DNA of 7,330 nucleotides, from NCBI GenBank assembly GCA_009788135.1, contig WQSA01000068.1, forward strand, positions 1 to 7,330, in the 5' to 3' direction. The notes below the pieces were generated by a model. It saw nothing but the letters and a program-made list of their open reading frames with translations, was not told the origin of the DNA and made no database searches. This DNA comes from Candidatus Fibrimonadales bacterium (GTDB taxonomy: Bacteria; Fibrobacterota; Fibrobacteria; Fibrobacterales; Fibrobacteraceae). Positions 1 to 5,236 of the stretch are shown piece by piece. Numbering within the stretch: position 1 is the stretch's first letter; each line of letters starts with the position of its first letter. A program made the position numbers and the translations under genes.

Positions 1-18
1 TTTAAACGAAGGTTTAAA
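1..18. repeat. Perfect 7-bp inverted repeat in the pilin leader
   Basis: The arms TTTAAAC (1-7) and GTTTAAA (12-18) are perfect inverted copies around the 4-base spacer GAAG. The direct unit TTTAAAC occurs again at 61-67, just before the pilin ribosome binding site. The arms are AT-rich and there is no T-run, so a terminator is unlikely. An operator for a dimeric regulator, or the edge of an upstream element cut by the window, are both possible. The structure is seen in the sequence; its function is not. Confidence 0.3.
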
Positions 19-67
19 TGCGCCCGAGAATGCCGAAAATCGTTTAATAGAGTAGGCAGATTTAAAC

Positions 68-73
68 AGGAGG
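68..73 (+). promoter_or_regulatory. Strong Shine-Dalgarno sequence of the pilin-like gene
   Basis: A perfect AGGAGG lies 7 bases before the ATG at 81. It fixes the start codon and suggests high translation, as expected for a major surface subunit. It contrasts with the dedA gene downstream, which has no such site. Confidence 0.85.
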
Positions 74-80
74 ACATTTC

Positions 81-602
81 ATGTCTACTCAATTAAAAAA
101 GGGTTTTACCCTAATCGAGCTGATGGTTGTTATAGTAATCATCGGTATTTTGGCCGCCATAGCGATTCCAAAGCTTTTTGGCATGAGCGCAAAAGCAAAA
201 GCCCAAGAAGTCGGCCCCGCCGCCAGCTCATGGGCAAAATTAATGCAAGCCTACAAAATGGAAACCGGCAAATATGGCGATGCCGCAACAGTTGGCTATA
301 AAGTACCTGGAGCTGACGGACTTACTACTCCTGCAGCAGGACAAGGTTTGACTTCTAACTTTGGCTACGTAATTGCGGGAAATGATTCTACTGGAACTTT
401 TGTAGCCGATAGCAAATTTTCAGCAGATAATTGCAACGAAGGTGTTCAATGGACAGCAACATTTAATGGAAGCGATGATCCGGATGTAAACATAGATGTT
501 ACCAAAGGTAAAAGTCCTTCTACATTTGCGGGTTGCAATGCTTTAACCCCTAACTTTTGCAATATGGGAGTAAAAGCTGGAAATTGCATTACTACTCCTT
601 GA
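81..602 (+). CDS. Type IV pilin-like protein with class III (N-methylation) signal
   Basis: This 173-residue prepilin has a short basic leader, MSTQLKKG, cut by prepilin peptidase after Gly8, so the mature protein begins with Phe. Glu13 (Glu5 of the mature protein) is the conserved assembly residue. The hydrophobic helix at about 9-32 (FTLIELMVVIVIIGILAAIA) anchors the subunit in the inner membrane and packs the filament core. The rest is a small, Gly/Thr/Asp-rich globular domain. It has four cysteines (118, 152, 160, 169), three of them near the C-terminus, so up to two disulfides could form in the periplasm or on the surface. The start is fixed by AGGAGG 7 bases upstream. No pilus assembly gene is nearby, so a true pilin (adhesion, twitching) cannot be told from a type II secretion pseudopilin. 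The SAKAKAQEVGPAASSW stretch after the helix recalls Fibrobacter pilin-like proteins, from memory only. Family call sure, exact role not. Confidence 0.92.
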   Translation: MSTQLKKGFTLIELMVVIVIIGILAAIAIPKLFGMSAKAKAQEVGPAASSWAKLMQAYKMETGKYGDAATVGYKVPGADGLTTPAAGQGLTSNFGYVIAGNDSTGTFVADSKFSADNCNEGVQWTATFNGSDDPDVNIDVTKGKSPSTFAGCNALTPNFCNMGVKAGNCITTP

Positions 603-631
603 TCATCATGAATTCAAAGCAACAAAAGGCA

Positions 632-698
632 TAAAAAATATTCCTTGCTACGCAAGCAATGACGATTCTCCTGATTCTCATTACGCTGCATAGCAAGG
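632..698 (-). terminator. Imperfect inverted repeat followed by a T-run on the minus strand
   Basis: CCTTGCTA (643-650) and TAGCAAGG (691-698) pair perfectly. Inward, with one wobble and small bulges, GCA, GC and AATGA also pair, giving about 19 pairs around a loop of about 15 bases. Read on the - strand, the hairpin is followed at once by AATATTTTTTATG (complement of 630-642), the shape of a rho-independent terminator. On the + strand the hairpin is followed by GC-rich sequence, so it is a poor terminator for the pilin gene, though it could stabilise the 3' end of its mRNA. It could equally be a dispersed palindromic (REP-like) repeat, since the left arm contains its own small palindrome TTGCT-ACGCA-AGCAA (645-659). 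Confidence 0.35.
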
Positions 699-788
699 CG
701 GCACCCTGGCCTCCTGAGGGCCAAACGTGTTAACTACCTCGCTTAACTTCATTGTTACGAGTGTTGGAGTAAGGACAGCTGGGGTGCC
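632..788 (-). ncRNA. Candidate structured small RNA between the pilin-like gene and dedA
   Basis: No open frame explains this interval. At 700-788 a closing stem, GGCACCC (700-706) with GGGTGCC (782-788), encloses two hairpins. One is TGGCC (707-711) with GGCCA (719-723). The other is CTCG+TAAC (738-741, 744-747) with GTTA+CGAG (754-761), with a 6-base loop and a 2-base bulge. On the - strand this domain would come first and the terminator-like hairpin at 643-698 with its T-run would follow, giving an RNA of about 155 bases. Upstream on that strand the sequence is very AT-rich, with a TATTTA at 798-793 that could be a -10 box, but I see no convincing -35 box. Alternatives are a structured 5' leader of dedA on the + strand, or a mobile palindromic repeat. 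It matches no RNA family I recognise. The pairings are seen in the sequence; strand, transcription and function are inferred. Confidence 0.28.
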
Positions 789-821
789 AATTTAAATACT
801 TAAATTTCTATATTCCTATAC

Positions 822-1481
822 ATGATAGAATACCTAACCTTTGCCCTTGAATTCATCAGACACATCGATGTCCATCTAACACAATTCGTCAACGCTTACG
901 GCGTTTGGGTTTATGCCCTGATTACGCTGATCATCTTTTGCGAAGTAGGATTGGTTGTCGCTCCGTTTTTGCCCGGCGATTCCATGCTCTTCGCAATAGG
1001 CGCGCTGTGCGCCGTGGGTGCAATGGATTTAAGCATTGTTTTAACCGCTTTTCCCGTAGCTGCAATTTTAGGAGACAACTTCAACAGATTTCTGGGCGCA
1101 AAAATTGGGCATAGAGCGTTTGCAAAAGGAACGGGGAGAATATTCAACAAAAAGAATTACGACAAAGCGCACGGATTCTTTGAAAAATTCGGGCCAAAAG
1201 CAGTCACTATCTGCAGATTTATGCCATTCTTCAGAACCTACGTACCCTTTGTAGCAGGCATGAGCGGAATGCAATTCAAAACCTTTTTGCCCTGGAGCGT
1301 TCTGGGAGGAACAGGATGGGTCTTTGTATGCACGCTCGCCGGCTATTTTTTAGGAAACATTCCATTTATCAAAGAACACTTTGAACTGGTAATCTTATTC
1401 ATAATTTGCGTATCAGCAATACCGGCGCTCATAGAATGGATTAAACACCGAAGGCAGCCAGCTCACGAACAAACGAACTAG
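822..1481 (+). CDS. DedA/VTT-family inner-membrane protein
   Basis: This 219-residue polytopic membrane protein has hydrophobic stretches at about 28-64, 68-84, 155-178 and 187-207. It carries the family signature: Glu41 and Asp53 in the E...PFLPGDS region, a G-D-N-x-x-R-F-x-G-x-x-x-G segment at 84-96, and Arg132 and Arg138 in R-F-M-P-x-x-R followed by P-x-x-A-G-M. The Glu-Asp spacing (12) and Arg-Arg spacing (6) equal those of E. coli YqjA (E39, D51, R130, R136), where all four are needed for function. DedA proteins are tied to proton-motive-force-dependent membrane homeostasis, and some members to scrambling or recycling of lipid carriers such as undecaprenyl phosphate; which applies here cannot be told. 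The tail (208-219) is basic and polar. The ATG at 822 is the only sensible start, but no Shine-Dalgarno sequence precedes it. The last 41 bases overlap the convergent coaD. Confidence 0.93.
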   Translation: MIEYLTFALEFIRHIDVHLTQFVNAYGVWVYALITLIIFCEVGLVVAPFLPGDSMLFAIGALCAVGAMDLSIVLTAFPVAAILGDNFNRFLGAKIGHRAFAKGTGRIFNKKNYDKAHGFFEKFGPKAVTICRFMPFFRTYVPFVAGMSGMQFKTFLPWSVLGGTGWVFVCTLAGYFLGNIPFIKEHFELVILFIICVSAIPALIEWIKHRRQPAHEQTN

Positions 1482-1863
1482 ACATGCTCAAATACTCCGG
1501 CTTGGCACTGAAAAATATGGTTTCGGTGCCGGGCAAAAGCTTCGCATTGTTCCACGCAAGAGCTTGCTCCTGCTCCAAATCAGAAGCCCTGCGCACTCCC
1601 CTTACCAAAAAATTTATGTTGTTATCGCGCAAATAATCGATGATCAAGCCATCCCATATCTCAACGCTTACCTGCGGAGAATCCTGCATGGCTTCTTTGG
1701 CAATATCCGCTCTCTCCTCCGAGGAAAAATGCGTTTTTTTGCTCACATTGCTCGCTATCAAAATAATGAGCTTGTCGAAAATTGCGCAGGCACGCTCGGC
1801 CACGTCCTTGTGCGCAACGGTAAATGGGTCAAAAGATCCTGCAAAAACTGCTATGCGTTCCAT
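1441..1863 (-). CDS. coaD: Phosphopantetheine adenylyltransferase, C-terminally short
   Basis: CoaD transfers AMP from ATP to 4'-phosphopantetheine, giving dephospho-CoA, the penultimate step of coenzyme A synthesis in the cytoplasm. The 140-residue product has the N-terminal nucleotide-binding loop GSFDPFT (9-15), His18, Lys42, the V-R-G-V-R stretch with Arg88 and Arg91, a D-L-E-x-E segment at 95-99, and the SSS-x-V-R-E motif (128-134). These residues fall at the same numbers as in E. coli CoaD (159 residues). Two oddities are visible. The HxGH-type motif reads T-V-A-H, with Ala17 (codon GCG) for the usual Gly. The protein also stops at Phe-Gly-Val, where homologues go on with a D-V-x-x-x-x-P segment and a final helix, some 12 to 20 residues more. 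The catalytic residues are present, so it is probably active. The start is backed by AAGGAG at 1877-1872, 8 bases away. It overlaps ispG by 13 bases, which suggests coupled translation, and its 3' end lies inside the convergent dedA. Confidence 0.93.
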   Translation of the reverse strand: MERIAVFAGSFDPFTVAHKDVAERACAIFDKLIILIASNVSKKTHFSSEERADIAKEAMQDSPQVSVEIWDGLIIDYLRDNNINFLVRGVRRASDLEQEQALAWNNAKLLPGTETIFFSAKPEYLSMSSSFVRELAAFGV

Positions 1864-2957
1864 CTATTTTTCTCCTTGATTAAGTTTTCCAAAGCGTCTA
1901 GGGCCTCGCTTTGCGGTATGTTTTTGCGCACGGGATTTTTCCCCTCGTAAAGGGTTATTTTGCCGGCGGCCGCTCCAACATAGCCAAAATCCGCATCTGC
2001 CATTTCGCCGGGGCCGTTCACTATGCAGCCCATAACCGCTATGGAAAGATGCTTTAAATGCGAAAATCTCTTCTTCACCTCCGCAGTCACGCTTTGCAAT
2101 TCAAAAAGCGTTCTTCCGCAGCCCGGGCAGCTTATAAACTCGGCTTTGGTCTTGCGAAGCCCCGCCGCCTGCAAAAGCGCAAACGCAACGGGAATCTCGT
2201 TAACAGGGTCTTCCGTAAGCGAAACCCTTATGGTATCTCCAATTCCGTCAACCAGCAAAGCGCCAATGCCAACCGCAGATTTTATTCTGCCGTCTTCACC
2301 CTCACCCGCTTCCGTTACGCCCAAATGAAAAGGATAAGGCTTGTGCCCGCCGGCTTCCAATCGCTCTGCCATTAAGCGGTTCGCTTCCACCATCTCTTTT
2401 GGACGGCTCGCTTTAAGGCTAAAAATAATCTGGTCAAAGTCTTCGTTTTCGCACACGCTCAAATATTCCAAAGCGCTTTCCACCATGCCAAGCGGAGTGT
2501 TGCCATAAGTCTCAAGTATTCTATCGCTCAGCGAACCGTGATTAACGCCTATGCGAATCGCCCTGCCAAGCTTTTTCGCTTCCTGGACAAATGGAGCGAA
2601 ACTCTCGGAAATCTTCTCTTTGCCCACCACGAAATTGCCTGGATTTATCCGCACTTTCTCCACCCATTTAAGAGCCTCGAATGCAGCTTTGGGTTGAAAA
2701 TGTATATCTGCGGAAAGCGGAATTTTAACGCCTGCGCTGCGAACTTTTTCCGAGATTTCCTTTAATTTTTCCGCATCGGCAAGCGTTGGAACTGTTATTC
2801 TCGCAAGCTCGCAACCAGCATTTGCAAGCTCAACGATCTGCTTTACCGAGCCGTCAACATCCTTTGGGCTTGTGGTTGTCATGGACTGCACAAGAATAGG
2901 CGCACCTGAGCCGATAACGGCGTTCCCTACTTTAACCGCAATTGTTTTTTTCCGCAT
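1851..2957 (-). CDS. ispG: 4-hydroxy-3-methylbut-2-en-1-yl diphosphate synthase, flavodoxin/ferredoxin type
   Basis: IspG (GcpE) is the 4Fe-4S enzyme that reductively converts the cyclic diphosphate MEcPP to HMBPP, the penultimate step of the MEP isoprenoid pathway. From the ATG at 2957 the product has 368 residues, the size of the short bacterial form (372 in E. coli). The TIM-barrel part opens with K-V-G-N and contains QSMTTT (24-29), S-A-D-I-H-F (82-87), R-I-N-P-G-N (103-108), G-V-N-H-G-S-L (137-143) and L-G-V-T-E-A-G (212-218). The cluster-binding part has Cys277 and Cys280 (CPGCGR), Cys311 (MGCIVNGPGE) and Glu318, matching the three-Cys-plus-Glu ligand set of E. coli (C270, C273, C305, E312). 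The frame is open to another ATG at 3011, but homology begins at 2957, where GAGGAG precedes the start. The first 26 bases overlap the end of the upstream kinase gene, and the last 13 overlap coaD. All key residues are present. Confidence 0.96.
   Translation of the reverse strand: MRKKTIAVKVGNAVIGSGAPILVQSMTTTSPKDVDGSVKQIVELANAGCELARITVPTLADAEKLKEISEKVRSAGVKIPLSADIHFQPKAAFEALKWVEKVRINPGNFVVGKEKISESFAPFVQEAKKLGRAIRIGVNHGSLSDRILETYGNTPLGMVESALEYLSVCENEDFDQIIFSLKASRPKEMVEANRLMAERLEAGGHKPYPFHLGVTEAGEGEDGRIKSAVGIGALLVDGIGDTIRVSLTEDPVNEIPVAFALLQAAGLRKTKAEFISCPGCGRTLFELQSVTAEVKKRFSHLKHLSIAVMGCIVNGPGEMADADFGYVGAAAGKITLYEGKNPVRKNIPQSEALDALENLIKEKNRWNA
1872..1877 (-). promoter_or_regulatory. Ribosome binding site of coaD inside ispG
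   Basis: CTCCTT on the + strand is AAGGAG on the - strand, 8 bases before the coaD ATG at 1863. It lies within the last codons of ispG, so ribosomes finishing ispG end close to it. Confidence 0.7.
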
Positions 2958-5235
2958 AACTCCTCGCAAGCAAACCAGCTTCTTCAAAATCGCTGAACAA
3001 TATATGCTCATATATTTTATTGATGATATTTTCAGTTTCCTTTTTCCACTGCTTTGTTTTTAAATTCTCAAAAGCCGCATTGGCCTCTTCTATATCGTAT
3101 ATAGAACATGCTCTGCCAATTTTCAGCAATTGCTCGCTTAAATACGCAATGTTTTCATCCTTATCTTTGGATTGTTCATGAATTTCCCTTTCATTTTTAT
3201 CTATAAAAAAGTTAAGCGCATCAATCAGCCCTTGCGTGCCTCGCTCAATAATGCGTCTATTGTGTTCTTTTCCAGCCTTTTCAAGCTCAAAAGCCAATTT
3301 TCTAAAAGACTCTTCGCCTATATTTGCAAAAGCGCTTTTCATAGAGTGAGCTTTGATTGTGTATAAATGCAATTCCTCATCTGAAGCGGTGGCCGCATTC
3401 TCAAGCATGGATTCAAATACCGGCAAGGCGTTCTTGGCATCTTGCGCAAACAATGGAAGCAAATTAATCTCAAACGGCTCCGCCGCTGTTGCTGTTGTTT
3501 GCTTATTGCGGATAAATTTGTTGAGCTCTGCATTCAGCAAGCTGATATCTATTGGCTTGGAAATAAAACCGTCAAAGCCGTTTTCCAGAAAAATCTTGGC
3601 CTGACCGGCCACGGCATTGGCGGTCAACGCAACTATGGGATGCTTGTACCCTAATTCACGTATGATTTTCGTAGCTTCCATGCCATCCATTTTGGGCATC
3701 ATATGATCCATAAATATAACATCGTAAACCTTTCCGCTCTTGATTTTCTCTATAGCTTCAAAACCGCTTTCGGCAGTTTCTACATTCAAATCGTAAGGGA
3801 CCAGAAAACTTTTTGTAACATATATATTGGAAACAACGTCGTCAACAACCAAAACATTGCCATTAGGCATTGAATTATGAATGATTTGCAATTTTTTCCT
3901 TCTGGAATAATCGCTTATGCGGAATTTCCGCAAATTATCCGCAATTTCCTTGCCTAAAATTTTTCTATCAATTACCTTTTGCGGAATGCTAACGGTAAAT
4001 ACAGAGCCTTTGCCATACTCGCTTTCAACTGAAATATTGCCGTTCATAAGATGGACAAGATTCCATACTATAGTCATGCCCAGCCCCGTGCCTTCAATTA
4101 AACGCTCGCTGACTAAATTTAAATGTGCGCTTCCATTGGAAAATAACATGTTGACCTGTTTTTCGGTCATGCCTTGCCCAGTGTCGCTTATGCGAAAAAC
4201 CAGAGATACATCCGAATTTTCGTCTTCGCTTTTTTCTGCGAAAACAGACATGGAAACCTCTCCGCTATCCGTATATTTGAACGCATTTGAGAGTATGTTG
4301 TTGAGTATCTGCTTTATTCTAAGCTCGTCTCCAAAGAGCTTGAATGGAATATTTTCGTCTGCGTTAAGCTTGAATTTAATCGGTTTATTTTCAATTTGCA
4401 ACATATTCAGCTGCACGGAATCGCAGAGCATGCTTGCAATTTCGTAATTCCCGGGCTCTATGTCCATTTTTTGCGATTCTATTTTGGATAAATCCAGCAA
4501 ATCGTTCACAATGCGAAGCAATGCATCGCCGGAATCGTAAATTATGCTTAAGCCCTCTCTTGTTGCATATGGAAGAGACTCGTTTCGCAATTGAACTTCC
4601 GTGATGCCCAAAATGGCGTTCATAGGCGTGCGAATCTCGTGGCTTATCCTAGACAAAAAATCATCTTTTGCCTTGCTCAGGCTTATAAGACGCCTGTTTT
4701 GCTCTCGTACGTTCTCAAGCAAAGCTTCGGCATTTTGCGAAATCTCGTTTTTTATAAAGGCATTGGCGCACAAATTGGCAACGGAATTCAATTTATCTAT
4801 GCAATCATCAAAATCCCGTATTTTTTCATGGTCTTGAAATGTAACCGCTCCCCAAATTTCTCCATGCGTAAAAATTGGCACCAGCACCAAGGATTTTATG
4901 CCAAACATATTGGAGAATTCCACCTCGTCCTTATTCATATTATCTAATCTGCGAGCTATGCTCTTGCCATTCAACGCAAAACCCATCCATTGCGTTATGG
5001 CTGGGATAGAAGGCAAAACTTTGAGATTTTCATCCAAAGGCGATGTTCCTCCGTCCTCTTTGTTCCATAGATAAATTTGCCCGAATTGGTCTTTTTTTAT
5101 TTTTTTGTAAATAGCAACTCTATTCAAATCGGCGGCATCGGCTATCAGGCGTATGCCATTAGACATTACATCTTCAAATGTTTTTTCGCTATGAGATGTG
5201 AATATTTCTATAATATTGCTCAATACATTGTTCAC
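2932..5235 (-). CDS. Cytoplasmic GAF hybrid histidine kinase with receiver and Hpt domains
   Basis: This 767-residue soluble sensor kinase has no membrane segment or signal peptide. An N-terminal GAF-like domain (about 5-165; I-A-D-A-A-D-L-N-R-V-A-I near 31-42, L-V-P-I near 118-121) is probably the input, ligand unknown. A short coiled linker leads to HisKA with phospho-acceptor His199 in SHEIRTPMNA. The HATPase follows, with the N-box Asn317 in L-S-N-A-F-K-Y, the G1 box DTGQGM (351-356) and the G2 box GTGLGM (382-387). The receiver has Asp465/Asp466, acceptor Asp510 (F-M-D-H-M-M-P), Thr538 and Lys560. The Hpt domain has His630 in A-H-S-M-K-S, and a helical tail spans about 697-753. It thus has a full His-Asp-His relay, and the final partner is not in the window. 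The chosen start is GTG at 5235, with GAGAGG 8 bases upstream and only one base after the previous stop. A TTG at 5274 would lengthen it by 13 basic residues but lacks a ribosome site. It overlaps ispG by 26 bases. Confidence 0.95.
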   Translation of the reverse strand: MNNVLSNIIEIFTSHSEKTFEDVMSNGIRLIADAADLNRVAIYKKIKKDQFGQIYLWNKEDGGTSPLDENLKVLPSIPAITQWMGFALNGKSIARRLDNMNKDEVEFSNMFGIKSLVLVPIFTHGEIWGAVTFQDHEKIRDFDDCIDKLNSVANLCANAFIKNEISQNAEALLENVREQNRRLISLSKAKDDFLSRISHEIRTPMNAILGITEVQLRNESLPYATREGLSIIYDSGDALLRIVNDLLDLSKIESQKMDIEPGNYEIASMLCDSVQLNMLQIENKPIKFKLNADENIPFKLFGDELRIKQILNNILSNAFKYTDSGEVSMSVFAEKSEDENSDVSLVFRISDTGQGMTEKQVNMLFSNGSAHLNLVSERLIEGTGLGMTIVWNLVHLMNGNISVESEYGKGSVFTVSIPQKVIDRKILGKEIADNLRKFRISDYSRRKKLQIIHNSMPNGNVLVVDDVVSNIYVTKSFLVPYDLNVETAESGFEAIEKIKSGKVYDVIFMDHMMPKMDGMEATKIIRELGYKHPIVALTANAVAGQAKIFLENGFDGFISKPIDISLLNAELNKFIRNKQTTATAAEPFEINLLPLFAQDAKNALPVFESMLENAATASDEELHLYTIKAHSMKSAFANIGEESFRKLAFELEKAGKEHNRRIIERGTQGLIDALNFFIDKNEREIHEQSKDKDENIAYLSEQLLKIGRACSIYDIEEANAAFENLKTKQWKKETENIINKIYEHILFSDFEEAGLLARSYAEKNNCG
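2960..2965 (-). promoter_or_regulatory. Ribosome binding site of ispG inside the kinase gene
   Basis: CTCCTC on the + strand is GAGGAG on the - strand. It ends 2 bases before the ATG at 2957, or 4 bases if the GAGG part pairs with the ribosome. The spacing is short, but no other candidate start in this frame has a better site. It sits within the final codons of the GAF kinase, consistent with coupled translation. Confidence 0.5.
3614..3728. repeat. Diverged direct repeat, receiver-domain copy 1
   Basis: This 115-base stretch encodes receiver residues around the phospho-acceptor Asp of the GAF kinase. It aligns without gaps to 5952-6066 in the neighbouring kinase gene, with runs of identity such as CTATGGGATGCTTGTA and CCATAAATATAA. 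It reflects gene duplication plus strong protein constraint, and is long enough to be a possible site of recombination between the two genes. Confidence 0.6.
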
Positions 5236-5236
5236 A

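Noticed and set aside
603..642. Intrinsic terminator for the pilin-like gene on the plus strand
   Set aside because: The nearest hairpin (643-698) is followed by GC-rich sequence on this strand, so the usual T-run is missing.
700..788. Minus-strand resemblance to 5S rRNA (AAGTTAAGC at 749-741 and a closing stem)
   Set aside because: The interval is too short at 89 bases. The usual CCGAAC element and the other conserved helices are missing, and the motif sits in a different local hairpin.
700..788. Integron attC site or transposon inverted terminal repeats
   Set aside because: The ends do not match the attC core boxes, no integrase or transposase is present, and I see no target-site duplication.
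1564..1950. Plus-strand open frame opposite coaD and ispG
   Set aside because: It is a shadow of two well-conserved genes and its translation resembles no protein I know.
2955..3011. ispG starting at the ATG at 3011 (386 residues)
   Set aside because: The extra 18 residues are not typical of IspG, have no ribosome site, and would overlap the kinase gene further. The usual N-terminus begins at 2957.
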